Origin: an uncultured Bacteroides sp.
Lineage (GTDB): Bacteria > Bacteroidota > Bacteroidia > Bacteroidales > Bacteroidaceae
NCBI GenBank assembly: GCA_900556845.1
Contig: USQO01000064.1
Coordinates: forward strand, 1-12,559
Length of the DNA stretch: 12,559 bases
Reading direction: 5' to 3'
Below the pieces are notes generated by a model. It did no database searches and was not told where the DNA came from. It saw only the letters and a program-made list of their open reading frames with translations. A program made the translations under genes and the position numbers. Each line of letters opens with the position of its first letter. Position 1 is the stretch's first letter. Below, piece after piece: positions 1 to 6,361 of this stretch.

Positions 1-48
1 CGAGATAGGCTCCGGTCTCGTGGGCTCGGAGATGTGTATAAGAGACAG
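1..48 (+). other. Sequencing adapter remnant (Illumina Nextera), not genomic
   Basis: Bases 15-48 match the Nextera read-2 transposase adapter, ending in the mosaic-end sequence AGATGTGTATAAGAGACAG (30-48). Bases 1-6 (CGAGAT) match the end of the P7 primer, and bases 7-14 (AGGCTCCG) sit exactly where the 8-base i7 index belongs. From memory this is the index used in Nextera XT primer N720. The contig was therefore not trimmed at this end. The upstream gene is cut by library fragmentation, not by biology. Confidence 0.97.
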
Positions 49-122
49 AGAATGGTGCGTACAGACATCTGTATGAAAGCCAGATGGCACTGGAAAACTA
101 TGGAAAAGGAGGAATGGCATAA
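49..122 (+). CDS. ABC exporter subunit, C-terminal end only (partial)
   Basis: Only the last 23 codons remain before TAA at 120-122. The frame reads NGAYRHLYESQ and ends GKGGMA. Tails of the G-x-Y-x-x-L-Y-x-x-Q type are usual at the C-terminus of fused permease/ATPase ABC exporters. The stop overlaps the next start as TAATG, which indicates translational coupling and suggests that the two proteins form a heterodimer. The 5' part is missing because the contig ends in adapter sequence. The family assignment rests on the short tail motif plus the neighbouring gene, so it is probable and not certain. Confidence 0.7.
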
Positions 123-1864
123 TGAGTGAAAATACGAATACAACAAAACGCAGAAGTGCCATCCAGATCATGGGAAGTCTGATTGGTCTGGTAAAACCCT
201 TGCTCCATATCATGCTGGCAGCAATCATCCTTGGAACATTGGGTTATTTATGTGCAATCTTCCTGACGATACTGGCAGGACAGGTTATCATGCATGGTCT
301 TCTGACAGGAGTAGCCGGAATGATTGTTCCGGTGGACAATATGTGGCGGGTATTTACTCCAGTAAAAACGATTATTACAGTCATGATCGTAATTGCAGTG
401 CTTCGTGGAATCCTGCATTATGTGGAACAGTATTGTAATCATTTTATCGCATTTAAGTTGTTGGCAATCATCCGTCACAAAGTGTTTGCGGCACTGAGAA
501 AGCTCTGCCCTGCAAAATTGGAAGGACGGGATAAGGGAAATCTGATCTCGATTATTACAACCGATATCGAATTACTGGAAGTGTTCTATGCACATACCAT
601 TTCTCCGATTGCGATTGCAACGCTGACCTCAATTATTATGGTGATTTTTATCGGAAGATATCACTGGCTGGCAGGAGTGATTGCTCTGGTAGCTTATCTG
701 ATTGTCGGTGTTGTCATCCCGATGTGGAATGGAAAACGTGGAAGCCAGAAGGGAATGGAATTTCGGACAAACTTCGGAGAACTGAACAGTTTTGTTCTGG
801 ATTCTTTACGTGGACTGGACGAGACCATCCAGTACGGACAGGGTGAAAAGAGAAAAGAGCAGATGTCTGAGCATTCCAAAAATCTTGCAGGAATGCAGGA
901 GTCATTAAGCAAAATGGAAGGCTCACAGCGTTCATTTACGAACATGGTTATCCTGCTTGCATCTTTTGGAATGCTTGCACTGACGATCTGGCTGTACGAC
1001 AAAGGTGCGATGGGATTCGAGGGAATCTTAACCTGCACCATCGCAATGATGGGTTCTTTCGGACCGGTAGTAGCATTATCAAGCCTTTCCAATAACCTGA
1101 ACCAGACACTGGCAAGTGGTGAGCGTGTTCTTTCTCTTCTGGAAGAGACACCGCTTGTGGAAGAAATTCCGGGTGACGTGGAAACTTCCGGTGCAGAGAG
1201 CATGGAACATGAATTTACAGGAGCAGAGGCAGAGCATGTAACATTTGCTTATGATAATGAGGTTATTTTAGATAACTATTCACTGAAATTACAGCCGGGT
1301 AAAATCACAGGGATTCATGGTGCGAGCGGCTCCGGAAAATCTACGCTCTTAAAACTGCTGATGCGGTTCTGGGATGTGCAGGATGGAAGTGTATCGGTAG
1401 ACGGTACAGATGTCCGCAAGATTCCGACCAAGCATTTGAGAGATATGGAAAGTTATGTCACACAGGAAACGCACCTGTTCCATGATTCGATTGCAAACAA
1501 TATCGCAATCGCAAAGCCGGGAGCATCCAGAGAAGAGATTATGGAAGCTGCAAAGAAAGCGTCTATCCACGATTTCATAATGACACTTCCGAAAGGATAT
1601 GATACAGAAGTCGGAGAACTGGGTGATACGCTGTCCGGTGGTGAAAAACAGAGAATCGGAATTGCAAGAGCATTTCTCCATGAATGCCCTCTGATCCTGC
1701 TCGATGAGCCTACATCGAACCTCGACTCTTTAAACGAGGGAATCATTTTAAAATCATTGAAAGAATCGGCCAAGAAGAAAACGGTTGTCCTGGTATCCCA
1801 CAGAGTATCCACAATGAACGTGGCCGATGTAGTATATGAAATGGAGAACGGCAGAATTTCTTAA
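122..1864 (+). CDS. ABC exporter half-transporter (fused membrane and ATPase domains)
   Basis: A 580-residue type IV ABC exporter subunit. Residues about 20-330 form the membrane domain, with hydrophobic stretches near 25-60, 83-100, 155-175, 180-205 and 270-320. Residues about 365-580 form the ATPase domain. This has Walker A GASGSGKST (400-408), Q-loop Q448, signature LSGGE (504-508), Walker B with D528-E529, and switch histidine H560. All catalytic residues are present. The start is set by AAAGGAGG at 105-112, nine bases before the ATG, and by its one-base overlap with the preceding exporter subunit. The pair probably works as a heterodimer in the cytoplasmic membrane. The substrate cannot be inferred; databases often label similar pairs as amino-acid, CydCD-like or multidrug exporters. 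The gene ends with a TAA TAA double stop. No convincing terminator follows. Confidence 0.95.
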   Translation: MSENTNTTKRRSAIQIMGSLIGLVKPLLHIMLAAIILGTLGYLCAIFLTILAGQVIMHGLLTGVAGMIVPVDNMWRVFTPVKTIITVMIVIAVLRGILHYVEQYCNHFIAFKLLAIIRHKVFAALRKLCPAKLEGRDKGNLISIITTDIELLEVFYAHTISPIAIATLTSIIMVIFIGRYHWLAGVIALVAYLIVGVVIPMWNGKRGSQKGMEFRTNFGELNSFVLDSLRGLDETIQYGQGEKRKEQMSEHSKNLAGMQESLSKMEGSQRSFTNMVILLASFGMLALTIWLYDKGAMGFEGILTCTIAMMGSFGPVVALSSLSNNLNQTLASGERVLSLLEETPLVEEIPGDVETSGAESMEHEFTGAEAEHVTFAYDNEVILDNYSLKLQPGKITGIHGASGSGKSTLLKLLMRFWDVQDGSVSVDGTDVRKIPTKHLRDMESYVTQETHLFHDSIANNIAIAKPGASREEIMEAAKKASIHDFIMTLPKGYDTEVGELGDTLSGGEKQRIGIARAFLHECPLILLDEPTSNLDSLNEGIILKSLKESAKKKTVVLVSHRVSTMNVADVVYEMENGRIS

Positions 1865-2173
1865 TAAATTCTTAGAACTGATAGGGTATCTCCAGAAACT
1901 GCAAATCATGATGCATGCCGGATGGAACATACAATCAGCGAAGAATCTTTCCAGAAGATTCAGGAACTGGTGAAGAAGATAAAAAAGAAGATTCATCAAA
2001 GGAACAAATGGAAAAACAATGGCAATGCCATTAAGTCAGTTGTTCGAAGTTTTGTTCGATAGCTCAGTTGTTGTCAAATATCCGATATTTTGAACTCAAA
2101 AAGCCAAAAACAGGTATGCCAAAAAGACAGATGCTGTCCATCTGCCAAAAAGAAGGATATTCAGTTGCAGAAC

Positions 2174-2440
2174 TTACCGATATCCAAAATGAATTGCGCT
2201 GATTCCACGGAGAGGCCGTTGAAACTGCCGGAACCTGTCTTTCACTGCGTGGACATATTTCATCATCAGCCGGATAATATCGATGTGCCTTCCAGAATCC
2301 CTGCGCATGAAGAACTTTCTGGCTGTTTTTAATGCTGAAGAAAAGTCAAGTTCATAGAGATACTTGTTGCTGCCATCCCGTTTCTTTTTCAGGTTTTCTT
2401 CTGCCGCTTCGTTTGCGATAAAAATGCCGAAATTGCATTG
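2174..2440 (-). pseudogene. Unrecognised coding relic
   Basis: On the minus strand an open frame runs from the repeat at 2448-2466 down to a stop at 2174. It encodes about 88 residues with a plausible helical, basic composition (for example NKYLYELDFSSALKTARKFF and DIIRLMMKYVHAVKDRFRQF). The frame stays open back through the repeat to 2581, but the upstream part looks unrelated, there is no convincing ribosome binding site, and the repeat sits at the seam. The family was not recognised; a C-terminal fragment of a mobile-element protein is possible. It is listed because the composition is protein-like, not because a function is evident. Confidence 0.3.
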
Positions 2441-2447
2441 GAACAAT

Positions 2448-2466
2448 TGGTGCCTGACACAATAAA
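2448..2466 (+). repeat. Dispersed repeat, copy 1
   Basis: TGGTGCCTGACACAATAAA, identical over 19 bases to three other copies in the window. The lead-in here is GAACAAT, with one extra T compared with the GAAACAA lead-in of copy 2. It contains a small imperfect hairpin (GTG-CCTGA-CAC). On the minus strand it falls inside an open frame at the boundary of an unrecognised coding relic. Confidence 0.9.
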
Positions 2467-2626
2467 CTTGCAATAGGCTGCTTTTTTCTGTTGAGCAAGA
2501 AGTATCTTTTAATTCATATTTAGGTGGTTTGTCAATAGCAATAATATTTAATGCATAATCTGATTTAAGAGTGAATTTCAAATTTTAGATTTTCAATAAT
2601 CATGGGATAAAAATAACAGGGAGGAT

Positions 2627-2657
2627 TATAGTTTTCGGAATAAAGCCGATATATAAT
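2627..2657 (+). promoter_or_regulatory. Probable sigma-28 (motility) promoter, overlapping a TATAAT
   Basis: GCCGATAT at 2645-2652 is an exact match to the -10 consensus of the flagellar sigma factor (SigD of Bacillus, sigma-28). A TATAG lies at 2627-2631, 14 bases upstream of the -10, where TAAAG is expected. A TATAAT at 2652-2657 overlaps the end of this element but has no good -35 hexamer. It lies 58 bases upstream of the DUF6033-like gene on the same strand. The call rests on consensus matching alone. Confidence 0.55.
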
Positions 2658-2709
2658 ATTAGAAACAATAAATAATAAAGAACGGATTCAGAGAAGGAGG
2701 ACAAAGGAT

Positions 2710-3465
2710 ATGTCAATGAATGTGAATACAACGGGTACTGTTTATGGAAGTTATCAGAATACCTACAAGGCAGGTACAGTAGATAAGAAAAAAGAAACAG
2801 CGAAAACAACAGAAAATGATAAGGTCAAGAAAAATGTGACAGAAAGTATAGCCGAAAAAAATCTAAGTAAAGAGGCACAAAAAATGCTTAAAGATATGCG
2901 TGGCTCAAGAACAGATATGGACTTTATGGTTGCAGATTTTGAAAATGGTGATAATGCTAAAGATATTTTAGCACAAAGTGATAAAGAGTTTACGGTTATT
3001 TTCTCAAAGGAAGAAATGGAGAAGATGGCATCCGATCCCAAATATTATGCTGAAAAGATGCATAGTATTGAAGGTGCTTTGCGTATGTCGGATGAAATCA
3101 ATGCTCAGTTTGGATTTGAAAGAGCATTTGGTAAGACAAACGGAATAGAAAACAGTGCAGATACTGATACAAAAATAACAAAGTTTGGTATTTCTTTTAA
3201 TAGTGATGGAACTACAACATTCTTTGCTCAATTAGAAAAAACATCAGCTAGTCAGAAAGAATATCTTGAAAAAATTCAGGAAAAGAAAGCTGCGGAGAAG
3301 AAAGAGGCGAAGAAAAAGGAACAATTAAAGCAAATTGAAGTAAAAAAAGCTACTGTTCAAGCAAATTCAAAAGATGAACTTTTGGATAAAATTAAAAATA
3401 TTGAATGGAATTCTATCAAACCAGAGGATAATAAAATCGGTGGAAGATTTGATTTTTCAATTTAG
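2710..3465 (+). CDS. DUF6033-like protein
   Basis: A 251-residue protein with no signal peptide and no membrane segment. Residues 1-45 are polar and low-complexity. Residues about 50-175 form the compact region (LSKEAQKMLKDM, DMDFMVADFENGD, FTVIFSKEEMEKMASDPKYY), a pattern I associate with DUF6033 proteins of Lachnospiraceae. Residues about 180-225 are a lysine- and glutamate-rich coiled-coil-like helix, and the C-terminus is GGRFDFSI. The role is unknown. The start at 2710 is favoured by GAAGGAGGA just upstream; an in-frame ATG at 2716 is the alternative. The probable sigma-28 promoter upstream suggests co-expression with motility genes. A secreted protein gene follows after 47 bases. The family assignment is from memory, without a search. 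Confidence 0.75.
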   Translation: MSMNVNTTGTVYGSYQNTYKAGTVDKKKETAKTTENDKVKKNVTESIAEKNLSKEAQKMLKDMRGSRTDMDFMVADFENGDNAKDILAQSDKEFTVIFSKEEMEKMASDPKYYAEKMHSIEGALRMSDEINAQFGFERAFGKTNGIENSADTDTKITKFGISFNSDGTTTFFAQLEKTSASQKEYLEKIQEKKAAEKKEAKKKEQLKQIEVKKATVQANSKDELLDKIKNIEWNSIKPEDNKIGGRFDFSI

Positions 3466-3512
3466 TATATTTAGATGGGGATGATTACATAAAGTATGGG
3501 GGTAGATTCATT

Positions 3513-4055
3513 ATGAGAAAACGTTTTTTTTCTATTATTGTATGTGTTGTCATGCTTTTTACAATGAATGTCACAGCTTTTGCGGCAGAAACTCAGGAAA
3601 ATTATTCGGAGACGGAGAAAACAATGACATTTGAAATAACTCCGACAGCATTAACTTCTGGATCATCACGACATTCTGTTGGAATGTTAAATTCCTTTTT
3701 TGGAACAAATGATACAGTGGCAACTTCCGCTCTTGGTTCTTTTACAATCAGCAGCACATCTGTTCCGTCAGGCTCCACAATCAGTAAAATAGTGGTTACA
3801 TCCACAAAAAGTAGTGGAAGTAGTGGAAACATCGAATTATTTGTTGCTAAAGATGAGGATAATGGAGATGGCACATTTGACAGATATACAGACAGCAAAA
3901 GTTGGAATAGTTCTCTTACTTTTGCAGATTTTGGCAATTATAATTTAAGCCCTGTTGGAAATTATTATGTTCAATTTGAATCTACAAGGTATTCAACGGG
4001 AACTGTTGCAGCAGCAACATTAAAAAATATTTATGTCACAGTATACTATCATTAA
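3513..4055 (+). CDS. Small secreted protein of unknown function
   Basis: A 180-residue protein with a clear Sec signal peptide: MRKR, a hydrophobic core through residue 20, and a cleavage site after AFA (residues 22-24). The mature part is rich in Ser, Thr, Gly and aromatic residues with alternating hydrophobic patterns (GSTISKIVVTSTKSSG, NIELFVAK, GNYYVQFES, IYVTVYYH), which suggests one beta-sandwich domain. There is no wall-anchor motif or lipobox, so it is probably released or loosely attached. The ribosome binding site is a weak GGGGG at 3498-3502, ten bases before the ATG. It lies 47 bases after the DUF6033-like gene and before a strong terminator, so the two probably share a transcript. 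No named family was recognised. Confidence 0.85.
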   Translation: MRKRFFSIIVCVVMLFTMNVTAFAAETQENYSETEKTMTFEITPTALTSGSSRHSVGMLNSFFGTNDTVATSALGSFTISSTSVPSGSTISKIVVTSTKSSGSSGNIELFVAKDEDNGDGTFDRYTDSKSWNSSLTFADFGNYNLSPVGNYYVQFESTRYSTGTVAAATLKNIYVTVYYH

Positions 4056-4080
4056 AATTTTATAATCCCCATTCTAAACA

Positions 4081-4121
4081 AGCAAAGATGTTGTTATTCA
4101 GTTAGCAGCATCTTTGCTTTT
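4081..4121 (+). terminator. Rho-independent terminator
   Basis: A 13-bp stem pairs AGCAAAGATGTTG (4081-4093) with CAGCATCTTTGCT (4106-4118), with one G-T wobble and a 12-base loop, followed by TTTT. It starts 26 bases after the secreted-protein stop codon and probably ends the DUF6033/secreted-protein transcript. Confidence 0.88.
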
Positions 4122-4296
4122 AATTGTATAATTGATATGACTATTGAGTTAGAATGACATTGATAGCGATAGAAAGCTATATATTACAGAAGCAGACTTT
4201 GATAAAAAAGCATTTGAGAGATTATATAAATTGAATATTATATAATCAGAGGTATATAGAACATGCACAGAGACACTATATTTCAATATGAAACAA

Positions 4297-4315
4297 TGGT
4301 GCCTGACACAATAAA
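4297..4315 (+). repeat. Dispersed repeat, copy 2 (left of ATPase gene)
   Basis: TGGTGCCTGACACAATAAA, identical to the other copies and preceded by GAAACAA. It differs from them in having a partial inverted partner nearby. GACACAAT at 4305-4312 is matched by ATTGTGTC at 4352-4359, so the 55-base segment could fold as one hairpin. Confidence 0.9.
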
Positions 4316-4359
4316 AACGCATAGCCAAACTTCGCTCGGTATAACTGCCTGATTGTGTC
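4305..4359. repeat. Inverted pair formed by repeat copy 2
   Basis: The arms GACACAAT and ATTGTGTC are perfect 8-base complements separated by 39 bases. A second TGCCTGA lies directly before the right arm (4346-4352), copying the sequence before the left arm. This resembles two short repeats facing each other in part, as in REPIN-type elements, but only eight bases are inverted, so the interpretation is tentative. Confidence 0.45.
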
Positions 4360-4467
4360 GAAATTCGTATTTTATCAATTATATCTGATAAAACTGGATT
4401 TGCGGTATTGAAAATCAGTTATAGCCGTGGTACCATATAGACAGTTTCAGAAGGGAGGCTGGTCTAC

Positions 4468-5682
4468 ATGATTAAACGAGAAATTTATATGAGCCGTATC
4501 CGTCCTTTTATCGGAAATGAGCTGATAAAGGTTCTGACAGGGATTCGCCGTAGTGGAAAATCTGTCATGCTGAGCCTGATCCAAGAGGAACTTGCCCAAA
4601 ACGGGGTCCAACCAGAACAGTTTATTTCCCTGAATTTTGAGAACATGAGCAATGCACACCTTTGTACGGCTGTTGCATTGCATGATGAAATCCTTCGCAG
4701 AACAAAAGAAATCAGCGGCAAGGTTTATCTGTTCTTCGACGAAATCCAAGAGGTGGCTGATTGGGAAAAATGTATCAACTCTTTCCGGGTGGAGCTGGAT
4801 TGTGATATATACATTACCGGTTCCAACGCCAAGCTGCTTTCCGGTGAGCTTGCCACTTATCTTGCCGGACGGTATGTGGAGTTCGTGATTTACCCGTTTT
4901 CATTCAGAGAGTTTATGGAGCTGTATCACACCGTTTACGAAGGTGCAGACGAAAGACAATGCTTTACAAAATATCTGACGCTGGGAGGAATGCCCTATTT
5001 GAGCAACCTTCGCTACGACGATGCCGCCAGTCGTCAGTATTTGCGGGACTTGTTCAACTCCGTAGAGCTGAAAGATATTATCAAGCGAAACAATATCCGT
5101 GATGTGGATATGCTGGAGAGAATTATTGCTTATATAACTTCCAACATCGGCACTACCTTTTCTTCCACAGCCATTTCCAAGTATCTGAAAAGTGAAGGGC
5201 GCTCCGTTTCACCAGAAACGGTACTGAACTACATCAAAGCCTGCACGGACGCATTCCTGTTTTATCAGGTGAAGCGCCAAGACCTCCAGGGAAAGAAAAT
5301 CCTGACCGTCAACGAGAAATACTATGTTGCAGATCATGGTGTCCGGGAAGCCGTGTACGGTGGCAACATGAAGGACATTAACCTTGTCCTTGAAAATGTT
5401 GTCTACATGGAGCTGCTGCGCCGTGGTTATTCTGTGACTGTTGGGAAAGTCTCTGACAAGGAGATTGACTTCGTATGTGAAGATCATGGGAAAAAGCTGT
5501 ATGTTCAGGTTTCCTATCTACTTGCCTCGGAGGAAACCATCCAGCGTGAGTTTGGGGCGTTTGCCGGTGTTCGTGACAATTTCCCGAAATACGTTGTAAC
5601 GATGGACGAACTGGATATGAGCCGAGATGGAATCAAACACCGCAATATTCGTGACTTCCTGCTGGCAGAGGAATGGAACTGA
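4468..5682 (+). CDS. AAA-type ATPase with DUF4143 domain
   Basis: A 404-residue cytosolic protein of the AAA_14 plus DUF4143 family. Walker A is GIRRSGKS (25-32), Walker B is VYLFFDE (86-92), the sensor segment is ITGSN (116-120) and an arginine sits in LAGRYVEF (132-139). All are typical of the family. Residues about 195-350 form the DUF4143 part, with ELKDIIKRNNIRD near 200-212. The C-terminal segment ENVVYMELLRRGY...EIDFV...YVQVS (309-349) resembles a PD-(D/E)XK nuclease-like fold, but QVS replaces the usual E-x-K, so cleavage activity is doubtful. The start is set by GGGAGG at 4453-4458. No partner gene is present. Repeat copies bracket the gene on both sides, suggesting it is carried as a unit. 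The cellular role of this family is not established. Confidence 0.92.
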   Translation: MIKREIYMSRIRPFIGNELIKVLTGIRRSGKSVMLSLIQEELAQNGVQPEQFISLNFENMSNAHLCTAVALHDEILRRTKEISGKVYLFFDEIQEVADWEKCINSFRVELDCDIYITGSNAKLLSGELATYLAGRYVEFVIYPFSFREFMELYHTVYEGADERQCFTKYLTLGGMPYLSNLRYDDAASRQYLRDLFNSVELKDIIKRNNIRDVDMLERIIAYITSNIGTTFSSTAISKYLKSEGRSVSPETVLNYIKACTDAFLFYQVKRQDLQGKKILTVNEKYYVADHGVREAVYGGNMKDINLVLENVVYMELLRRGYSVTVGKVSDKEIDFVCEDHGKKLYVQVSYLLASEETIQREFGAFAGVRDNFPKYVVTMDELDMSRDGIKHRNIRDFLLAEEWN

Positions 5683-5744
5683 AATGTTCTTCTTTCACCA
5701 GAAGATATGCAGAAGTTCTTCCAATGCCGAGAATGAAAAAACAA

Positions 5745-5763
5745 TGGTGCCTGACACAATAAA
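5745..5763 (+). repeat. Dispersed repeat, copy 3 (right of ATPase gene)
   Basis: TGGTGCCTGACACAATAAA, 62 bases after the ATPase stop codon. With its flanks AAAACAA and TATT it is identical to copy 4 over about 30 bases, so copies 3 and 4 are the most closely related pair. Confidence 0.92.
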
Positions 5764-5945
5764 TATTATGATATGTCTGTATTTAACCGCTGTATAGAAA
5801 CCGGGAATGTTCTCTTAATACTGGAATGTTGGCAGGATGTCCACCCGGCGCTTGTCAGTATCCCAGTGAAATGGGAATACAGCTCGCCGTATGGACTTTT
5901 GTATGCTCTGAATCCGCCGGATGATGTTATGCAGTTTGAAAACAA

Positions 5946-5964
5946 TGGTGCCTGACACAATAAA
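5946..5964 (+). repeat. Dispersed repeat, copy 4 (fused to IS110 relic)
   Basis: TGGTGCCTGACACAATAAA followed by TATT. The IS110 transposase homology begins within a few bases of its end. The preceding 60-codon open frame takes its stop codon from the repeat. Confidence 0.92.
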
Positions 5965-5965
5965 T

Positions 5966-6361
5966 ATTCTTTCCGGAATTCTTGCAGAGATGGGAGACAT
6001 TTCGAGATTTGATGATGTTAAGGAAATACAAAAATTAAGCGGATTAGGTCTTGTAGCATGTAGCTCAGGAAAGCATAAGGGAGAGACCAAAATCAGTCAC
6101 AGAGGACGCAAACGACTCAGATACTGGTTATTCCAGGCGGCAAAGTCAGCAGTGGCTCATGCGGAGGAAGTTAAAGAACTCCATGTGTACTACACGACAC
6201 GCCCTGACAATCCGCTGAAAAAGATGCAGTCACTGATTGTGATAGCCTGCAAGCTTTTGAGAATCGTTTATACGATTCTGAAGAAGGGAACGGTCTATGA
6301 TCCGAAGAAGATGCTGATGGACATCAGGCGGCCGGAAAAGAAGGAAGCGATTGCAGCATAA
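5966..6361 (+). pseudogene. IS110-family transposase, C-terminal fragment
   Basis: About 131 codons encode the C-terminal Transposase_20 region of an IS110-family recombinase: SGILAEMGDISRFDD, EIQKLSGLGLV, SSGKHKGETKISHRGRKRLR, ELHVYYTTR, NPLKKMQSLIVIACKL, DIRRPEK. Full-length family members have about 400 residues, so roughly the first two thirds are missing, including the RuvC-like DEDD domain. The SSGKHKG segment, near where I expect the conserved C-terminal serine, is retained. The frame is open leftward through repeat copy 4, giving an artificial start near 5921, but homology starts at about 5969. The fragment cannot act on its own. Low sequence decay to the right of the cut suggests a fairly recent truncation. 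Confidence 0.9.

Larger units (their letters stand above)
1865..2709. other. Gene-poor scar with short coding relics
   Basis: No intact gene is supported here. Short stretches with protein-like composition lie in several plus-strand frames. A 46-codon frame at 1922-2062 starts MEHTISEESFQKIQELVKK. A second frame through 2024-2095 starts MPLSQLFEVLF. A third at 2116-2202 starts MPKRQMLSICQKEGYSVAEL. None has a good ribosome binding site, and no family was recognised. A hairpin AATGGC-aat-GCCATT (2018-2032) follows AAAAACAATGG, the same lead-in that precedes the dispersed repeat elsewhere, so it may be a decayed copy. The repeat itself lies at 2448-2466. The pattern suggests layered insertions and decay. 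Confidence 0.5.
4126..4467. other. Intergenic scar upstream of the ATPase gene
   Basis: No intact gene is seen. A 30-codon relic at 4153-4245 contains LYITEADFDKKAFERLYKLN, which is protein-like but lacks a start codon, a ribosome binding site and a recognisable family. Repeat copy 2 lies at 4297-4315. A perfect hairpin TTTTATCA (4370-4377) / TGATAAAA (4386-4393) precedes the ATPase gene by 74 bases. It has no T-run on the plus strand and could be an operator or the end of an inserted unit. No convincing promoter for the ATPase gene was identified. Confidence 0.5.
5683..5965. other. Segment between ATPase gene and IS110 relic
   Basis: It holds repeat copies 3 and 4, spaced 201 bases apart, and about 175 bases between them. 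In the plus strand this middle part is open from 5773 to 5955 (60 codons), and its last codons (NNGA, then TGA) are supplied by repeat copy 4. There is no ribosome binding site and no recognised family, so it is taken as a trapped fragment and not as a gene. Confidence 0.45.

Noticed and set aside
694..1203. 169-codon minus-strand frame inside the ABC exporter
   Set aside because: The plus strand carries a complete exporter with all ATPase motifs, so this is a shadow frame.
5773..5955. 60-codon plus-strand frame between repeat copies 3 and 4 as a real gene
   Set aside because: There is no ribosome binding site or recognised family, and its C-terminus is read from the repeat. It is kept only as part of the scar.
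2448..5964. CRISPR array made of the 19-base repeats
   Set aside because: The spacings are about 200 to 1850 bases and irregular, and there are no cas genes.
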